Source: UBA9865 sp035647835 (GTDB lineage: Bacteria > Bacillota > Dethiobacteria > Dethiobacterales > Dethiobacteraceae). Taken from it: DNA of 39,019 nucleotides. This document shows positions 34,113-39,019 of this stretch, piece after piece. Position 1 is the stretch's first letter; each line of letters starts with the position of its first letter. The notes under the pieces were generated by a model. The model was not told where the DNA came from and ran no database searches. It saw nothing but the letters and a program-made list of their open reading frames with translations. The stretch lies in contig DASRMS010000186.1 of the NCBI GenBank assembly GCA_035647835.1, forward strand, positions 1-39,019. Reading direction: 5' to 3'. The position numbers were made by a program, and so were the translations under genes.

Positions 34113-35386
34113 TACACGCCCCCCTTTGTAAGAAAGTAAACTGTGTCTAAAGCTATTTTTTCTGCGATGCGTACAATATCATCACGGGTGACGGCATTTA
34201 AACGTGCCAATAAATCTTTTGTATCAAAGACCCGCTCTGCTAAAATACCATCTACTGTACGATTAATCAGCGCTCCCGGGTGGTCTTCTTCTACCAAATA
34301 TTGATTACGTAAGCCACTGCGGGTATTATCCACATCAGCTTGGCTAAATTCTCCTTTTTGCATATCTGACACCTGTTGATTAATGATCTCTAAAGTACGT
34401 TCGTAATTATTTGTTTCAATGCCAGATGAGATAACCATCAGCCCTTTATGTTTTTCTAAACGTGAATAAGTATAGTAGGCTAGGCTAGCCTTTTCCCGTA
34501 CATTTTGAAACAGTTTAGAGTGCGGGAAGGTTCCTAGGATGCCATTATACATTACTAAAGCGGCATAATCATCATCGCCATAATGCAGTCCTGTGCGATA
34601 ACCTAAAACTAATTTGCCCTGACTAACATCCATTTCGTCCCGTATATAACTAACTTCACGTGGCTGTACTGCAACTTTTGTTGGCGGCACTTTCTTTTCT
34701 GTGCCGCGCTGGTAGGTAAAAATCTTCTGCACCAGGGCAAATGTCTCTTCAACATTTAGATCGCCGATGATATGTAAGTCAACCGGACTTTCCTGCAGAA
34801 AGGTTTGATAAAACTGAAATAGTGATGTCGCATCAAGTTTACCCAGCTGCTCCAAACTGCCATATTTAAAGACGCTGAAGGGCTCCTCTGCACACATTTC
34901 TTGCAGACAGCGCTCCACGGAGTAAGCTATCTTATCATTAATCAGGCCGTTGATGACTTTTTCATGCTGTTCTTTTTCCTGCTCTACATAGTCCGCCTTA
35001 AAGGTATCCCCTGCTAGCAGTGGGTTGGTGAGCAAATCATGCAGAATTTCCAAGCCTTTGCGCAGCAGTTGATGCTCCTCGGGCAAAAACTGATCGTGCA
35101 CCAAATCCATCGTATAACAGATTAGCTGGCGTTCACCCTTCTTGATCACTTCTGACATCAGCTCAGTACCATAGAGCTCTTCTAAACGTAGTGCTAATTT
35201 TTGCCGTGTCGGATATGTACCCGTACCACGCTGTAAAATTGCCGGTAAAAGGGCGCTTTGCGTCACCTCATCATTAAGCAGCTGACGGTGAAAAAAAAGT
35301 TGTACCAAAATCGTTTTGAATTTTGCTGTGGGATGAATGTAGACATTAATGCCATTTTCCAGGCGTTTGTGCTTAAATATAGCCAA
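34112..35386 (-). CDS. M16 peptidase-like protein without zinc motif (YmfF-like)
   Basis: The 424 residues have the M16 fold (LLPAILQRGTGTYPTRQKLALRLEELYG; LGTFPHSKLFQNVREKASLAYYTYS) but no HxxEH or HxxEH-like site. It is therefore the catalytically silent partner, as is normal for one subunit of such pairs. The TTG start at 35386 has AAGGAGG upstream. First gene of the two-gene operon. The 35387-35498 gap shows only this binding site and no convincing promoter. Confidence 0.88.
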   Translation of the reverse strand: MAIFKHKRLENGINVYIHPTAKFKTILVQLFFHRQLLNDEVTQSALLPAILQRGTGTYPTRQKLALRLEELYGTELMSEVIKKGERQLICYTMDLVHDQFLPEEHQLLRKGLEILHDLLTNPLLAGDTFKADYVEQEKEQHEKVINGLINDKIAYSVERCLQEMCAEEPFSVFKYGSLEQLGKLDATSLFQFYQTFLQESPVDLHIIGDLNVEETFALVQKIFTYQRGTEKKVPPTKVAVQPREVSYIRDEMDVSQGKLVLGYRTGLHYGDDDYAALVMYNGILGTFPHSKLFQNVREKASLAYYTYSRLEKHKGLMVISSGIETNNYERTLEIINQQVSDMQKGEFSQADVDNTRSGLRNQYLVEEDHPGALINRTVDGILAERVFDTKDLLARLNAVTRDDIVRIAEKIALDTVYFLTKGGV

Positions 35387-35498
35387 GTTTTTTCCTCCTT
35401 CGCCACCATTCGCTTATCTTCCAACAACTGGGCATGTAACTTTATTCCCTTCTCAAAGGTATAATCCTGCCACTGCTTCTATTTTACGTATCTTTTAG

Positions 35499-37664
35499 TT
35501 AAATATTTATTATTGGGCGTGGAGTTTCTCGAGCCACCCTAGATGCTAAAATAATCAGCGGTACTCCTGCATATAGAAGCGTGGTTGCAGCAGCGACAAC
35601 TCCGGAGTCATTCACCAGCAAAGCTGTTACACTTCCCGCAATAATTCCTAAAAAACCAGCCGCTAAATCAGGATACATTTTATGAATATCCACTAAAATT
35701 CCCTGCGGACGGTAAAACAATACGGCCAGTACCCCTAAAAAAGCTAAGAGAACCCGACTCCACTGTGAATAGCGAAAGAGCTTTAGATTCATGGACCCTT
35801 TACGAATGATGATATCCTTTAATGCCTGCCAACCCTGCTGCTGCAGCAAGACAAGCGTTCGCCCTAAATGCGATTGTAAATTTTGTGGCACGTAGATGTT
35901 AATTAAAATAGCAAGGATGGCCACGGCCACTAAGCTGACAACAGTAATACTGGCACTTTTCCAACTGAAGCGAAAATTAAACAAAACTGCTAAGGTAGTA
36001 ATAAAAGCCGCAATAGCTGTTAAAGTACCACCAAAATTAGCACCACCGTTGGGTGCTACCATCAGCAGCGCAATCCCAGCAAAAAGTATGGTACTTAAGC
36101 CTAGTAACCATTTACGCCAACGCGGTGCTAGTGTCGTAAGAGCTGTGACCCCCAGTACTGTTGTGCCCACCCAAATACCCATATATTCATTGCCTAAGCC
36201 ATAATAACGTGCACCGGAAACTGGATCATAACCCAGCACTGAAATCTGCATTAGCTGTGCATCACGAAAAATATCTATCAGTAAGGAGAGTGATGTGGCA
36301 CAGGCGATCAAAGCAAAGCGTTCTATCGGTCCCGCTAATAGTTTCTGTAAAAGCAGCACGACAATTACAACGGCTGCAGTACAAACAATAAAACTCAGGC
36401 TTAACGATAACTGCGCCAACGGTAGATACAGCAGCAGCAGGGGAAAGCTTAACAGCCCCAGCAGGGCACTTTCAAAGTATTTAGCAGGTATCAGGCGTAA
36501 AAAGAGGTTTAAAAGTGCGCCTAGCACAAAAATAATCTGACAGATCACATAAACCCTCAAGAGGGGTGAACGTAAGCGATAAATACGGTCAATGGTACTT
36601 TGCATTGCCAACAAGTCTTGCACATTGCCGCTGCCCGCCAACTGCAGAGGACGCCCAATCATGGCTTGCGGCAGCGCCAAACCCAGTTGTGTGAGCACTA
36701 GCGGCGCAAGATCGGTTACCGCAGCCAAACCTGCGCGCTGCGTTGTAGCAGAGGTTACTAAACGTCCCGGCAGAAAAGAACCGCCCCTAACAGCAACAAG
36801 CCCCAAGGTCTCAGCAGCTGCAGCACCATTAGGGGGCACCGCTGCCAGCAAAAGCAGAAGATCATCTCTGTGCAGGACCGCAGTTAAACGTTCCAGCAGC
36901 CAATCAATATCCCTAAATATTTCTTCTTCCAGCTGCTTTGCCACCTGCTGACGCAGTTGTGTGCGATACATATCTAACCGAGCAGTATCGCCCCAATCAA
37001 TGAGTATGACATCAGTTTTTGCATATAGCTCCCGAAAGATCTGCCAAACCTGCTCTTTATGCAAACGCAACCCATAAGGAAACGCTGCATCATCTAATAA
37101 AATTGCTGTCCCAACCTGGCCAAAGTCAATTTCACCTTTGCTATCGGCTAGGATGGCTGCCGCTTCACGATTAACTTGGCTGGCATCAGCATTACCGATG
37201 ACGGCTGTCTTTTTACCGCCTGCATGCAAAGCATCACCTAATAACCCTGGTTGGACAGGGTAATTTAGCGTTTGGTTGGCATATATTAAATCGGCCATCC
37301 CTACATGCACAATTCTTCCAGAAGCAGTAGAACCTTGGTGGCGCGTAAAAATTATTTGGGCAGGAGTACCGTTATACTCTTCTTCCTGTAAAAATGCTAA
37401 ACGGGTACTATCATTACCTAAAGCGCGTGAACCTGCGCCCATGGTAACATAAAGATGACGACTGACAGCATTGCTGGCAGTACCTGTATTTAGCAGCCCT
37501 ACCGCACTCTGTGCCAGCCAGGTGGCCATGTTTTCATCGTCAGCTAATTGCTGTGTACTGGTGCGACTTAAAGAAACAATGACCACTTTACCCGCCGCTG
37601 CGGCCTGTGCGGGGTTAGTTAATAACAGTAAGCAGAAGAAACTGAATAATAATGCCTTTTTCAA
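35499..37664 (-). CDS. polytopic membrane protein with alkaline-phosphatase-like ectodomain
   Basis: This 721-residue protein has a signal peptide ending near AQAAAA. An exported domain follows (about 25-365) with the alternating strands of the alkaline phosphatase/phosphoglyceromutase superfamily (KVVIVSLSRTST, AGGKKTAVIGNADAS, DVILIDWGDTARL, LLLLLAAVPP, then VTDLAPLVLTQLGL). The metal ligands of that superfamily are not clearly kept. A C-terminal half of about ten membrane helices carries YYGLGNEYMG, GGANFGGTLTA and VNDSGVVAAAT motifs. The architecture recurs in Firmicutes, but I know of no assigned function. The TTG start overlaps the stop of the glycosyltransferase gene by four bases, pointing to cooperation, perhaps in cell-surface polysaccharide handling. 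Confidence 0.75.
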   Translation of the reverse strand: MKKALLFSFFCLLLLTNPAQAAAAGKVVIVSLSRTSTQQLADDENMATWLAQSAVGLLNTGTASNAVSRHLYVTMGAGSRALGNDSTRLAFLQEEEYNGTPAQIIFTRHQGSTASGRIVHVGMADLIYANQTLNYPVQPGLLGDALHAGGKKTAVIGNADASQVNREAAAILADSKGEIDFGQVGTAILLDDAAFPYGLRLHKEQVWQIFRELYAKTDVILIDWGDTARLDMYRTQLRQQVAKQLEEEIFRDIDWLLERLTAVLHRDDLLLLLAAVPPNGAAAAETLGLVAVRGGSFLPGRLVTSATTQRAGLAAVTDLAPLVLTQLGLALPQAMIGRPLQLAGSGNVQDLLAMQSTIDRIYRLRSPLLRVYVICQIIFVLGALLNLFLRLIPAKYFESALLGLLSFPLLLLYLPLAQLSLSLSFIVCTAAVVIVVLLLQKLLAGPIERFALIACATSLSLLIDIFRDAQLMQISVLGYDPVSGARYYGLGNEYMGIWVGTTVLGVTALTTLAPRWRKWLLGLSTILFAGIALLMVAPNGGANFGGTLTAIAAFITTLAVLFNFRFSWKSASITVVSLVAVAILAILINIYVPQNLQSHLGRTLVLLQQQGWQALKDIIIRKGSMNLKLFRYSQWSRVLLAFLGVLAVLFYRPQGILVDIHKMYPDLAAGFLGIIAGSVTALLVNDSGVVAAATTLLYAGVPLIILASRVARETPRPIINI

Positions 37665-38773
37665 AGCGTATTCCTACCCTCCAAAACCCTATCATAAACC
37701 ATTTTCGTTTTCCTCATACTTTCGCTGATGCTAAAACGGCACACATCCGCTTGCGCCTGCCTCGCCAGACGAGCTGCCAAGTGCGGCTGCCGCAGTAACT
37801 TTTCAATAGCTTCTGCTAAACTGACAGCATTACCGGGTGGTACTAACAGCCCGTTTTTATTATCCTCGATTAGCTCCCTCAGCCCCCCCGCAGCACTAAC
37901 CACGACGGGGCAGCCAGCCTGCATGGCCTCCAGTACTGCGATACCCTGCGCCTCACTAAGAGAAGGCAGCACAAAGACCGACAATCTTGCCAGCAGCGCC
38001 GCCACCTGCTCACAGTAACCAAGAAAAAAGAAGCGCTGTTCCAAAGCCAAATTATTTCGCTTTTTTTCAAGCTCGGCACATAACGGTCCCTCCCCCGCCA
38101 CCACAAAACAAATTTGTGGAAAACGAGGCACCAGCAGCGCTGCAGCCTGTAATAATACTTCAAGTCCCTTTTGCGGTACTAATCTGGCCACAGTACCTAC
38201 TAAAATGGCTTCTTTACTAAACGGTAAAGTACAAGCTGCGGCTTTATCAGCCATCAACTCAATGCCGTTAGGCACTACTGAAATCTGCCCTTCATCAACC
38301 TGAATATTTTGCTGCAATATCTCGGCTAACCACTGCGAAACAGTAATATAACCCGCCGTCCAGCGCTTAAGTTTTCGTTCCGCTGTTAGATAGATAGCAG
38401 GCAGGCGGGCTGCTTGCGCCTGTGCAAAGTCACTGTGCACAGTAACTAAACAAGGACGCTTACAAGCGCGCGCCGCCAGTCTGGCCACCAGAGCAGCTTT
38501 AAAGCCATGGGCATGGAGCAGATGTACCGAATTTGTGTTGATAAAGCGCACCAGCTGCCGCATCGCCTGCAGATCAGACAACGGCCTCATTTTTCCTGAT
38601 AAGGGCAGGGGTAAGACTTGACAGGGCAAGCCTGCGTAATCTGCCTGCTGCTCTTGGGGACAAGCGAGGGTAAAAGTAAAATCAGCAGCTAAATATGTAA
38701 TTAATGAGCGCAGATGCTCTCTAATACCACCTACAGCCGGTCGTACCACCAAAAGGATGTGAACTTTCTCCAT
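37661..38773 (-). CDS. GT4-family glycosyltransferase
   Basis: This 370-residue retaining glycosyltransferase has the GT-B fold. The N-terminal acceptor half includes the Gly-rich PAVGGIREHL loop and LLHAHGFKAALVARLAA. The C-terminal donor half has ILVGTVARLVPQKGLEVLLQA, VVAGEGP and the E-x7-E motif in LPSLSEAQGIAVLEAMQAGCPVV. Donor and acceptor are unknown. The ATG at 38773 has only a weak GGAA site. First gene of a two-gene unit with the membrane protein above, which suggests surface glycan synthesis. Confidence 0.88.
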   Translation of the reverse strand: MEKVHILLVVRPAVGGIREHLRSLITYLAADFTFTLACPQEQQADYAGLPCQVLPLPLSGKMRPLSDLQAMRQLVRFINTNSVHLLHAHGFKAALVARLAARACKRPCLVTVHSDFAQAQAARLPAIYLTAERKLKRWTAGYITVSQWLAEILQQNIQVDEGQISVVPNGIELMADKAAACTLPFSKEAILVGTVARLVPQKGLEVLLQAAALLVPRFPQICFVVAGEGPLCAELEKKRNNLALEQRFFFLGYCEQVAALLARLSVFVLPSLSEAQGIAVLEAMQAGCPVVVSAAGGLRELIEDNKNGLLVPPGNAVSLAEAIEKLLRQPHLAARLARQAQADVCRFSISESMRKTKMVYDRVLEGRNTL

Positions 38774-39019
38774 GACATTATTCCATGCCTTTTTTCGTAT
38801 AGTATAACCAAGTTTAACTAATAAACCCTCTCACCGCCTACTGGCAGTACTTACCAGATAATTACACCTTGACAGTCCAAAAGTAAGGCTAGGTGATGCT
38901 AATCATCGTGTTGGTGTTGCTCTCTTGCCGGTAATGCCCCAGTTTGACACTATCGGCAGTACTGTTAGTGTAAACTTACTATAGGGCTTTTGGAGGAAAA
39001 CACCCCCAATTTGTAGAAA
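38774..39019. other. non-coding right end
   Basis: No gene is supported here. A TATACT (38801-38806, minus strand) may be the -10 of the glycosyltransferase gene. A TTGACA (38944-38949, plus strand) has no well-spaced -10. TGGAGGAAAA (38990-39000) looks like a ribosome binding site for a plus-strand gene beginning outside the window. Confidence 0.35.

Noticed and set aside
1..39019. CRISPR array, tRNA or rRNA genes, prophage, integron
   Set aside because: No regularly spaced repeats, no cloverleaf-like sequences, and no phage or integrase genes were recognised on reading both strands.

Overview
The window looks like the chromosome of an anaerobic, spore-forming-type member of the Clostridia (low- to mid-GC Firmicutes). 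The grounds are strong AAGGAGG-type ribosome binding sites, frequent TTG and GTG starts, a selenocysteine-containing NAD(P)-linked formate dehydrogenase of the kind found in acetogens and syntrophs, a methylmalonyl-CoA decarboxylase-type carboxyltransferase, a DUF4489 protein, an Asp23-domain protein, an archaeal-type prolyl-tRNA synthetase and a paired M16 peptidase operon. No genus is claimed. No tRNA, rRNA, CRISPR array, prophage or integron is seen.

Layout. 1-2306: a well-formed cobalamin riboswitch with its own promoter, cut off from any target by an IS1182-family element. 2311-8905: mmdA-like carboxyltransferase, a sigma54-activator-like regulator whose AAA+ motor residues are degenerate, a P-loop/Asp23 fusion protein, and an fdhD-threonine aldolase operon. 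8906-9553: a small DUF4489 protein. 9632-22347: an unusual envelope/zinc-ribbon module described below. 22519-27735: operon nuoE-like, nuoF-like, fdhA (Sec), transcribed leftwards. 27787-32676: 5-formyl-THF cyclo-ligase, ProRS, cysteine synthase, a DUF2007 protein and a class III aminotransferase. 32814-38773: two M16 peptidase-like genes, a large membrane protein with an alkaline-phosphatase-like ectodomain, and a GT4 glycosyltransferase.

The most interesting part is 9.6-22.3 kb. A membrane-anchored LuxR-type regulator and an orphan solute-binding lipoprotein form one leftward unit. Diverging from it are genes for a DUF4870/Tic20-like membrane protein, a small lipoprotein and three zinc-ribbon proteins. 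Converging on these is a 2115-residue lipoprotein with two von Willebrand A domains. The divergent promoter region (12735-12814) and the promoter of the giant gene (22268-22347, opposite strand) share a 56-bp operator with 46 identical positions and no gaps, followed in both cases by exactly 18 bp and a (T/C)ATAAT -10 box. This links all eight genes into one candidate regulon that I cannot match to a described system. A plausible but unproven reading is that the solute-binding lipoprotein and the Cache-like ectodomain sense an extracellular ligand, and the LuxR domain then switches on the zinc-ribbon operon and the giant surface protein.

The formate dehydrogenase genes read as two open frames separated by an in-frame UGA. 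A SECIS hairpin with a GGUCU loop lies directly 3' of it, so the gene is intact and encodes a selenoprotein. fdhD, needed to sulfurate the molybdenum/tungsten cofactor of such enzymes, is about 14 kb away on the same strand.
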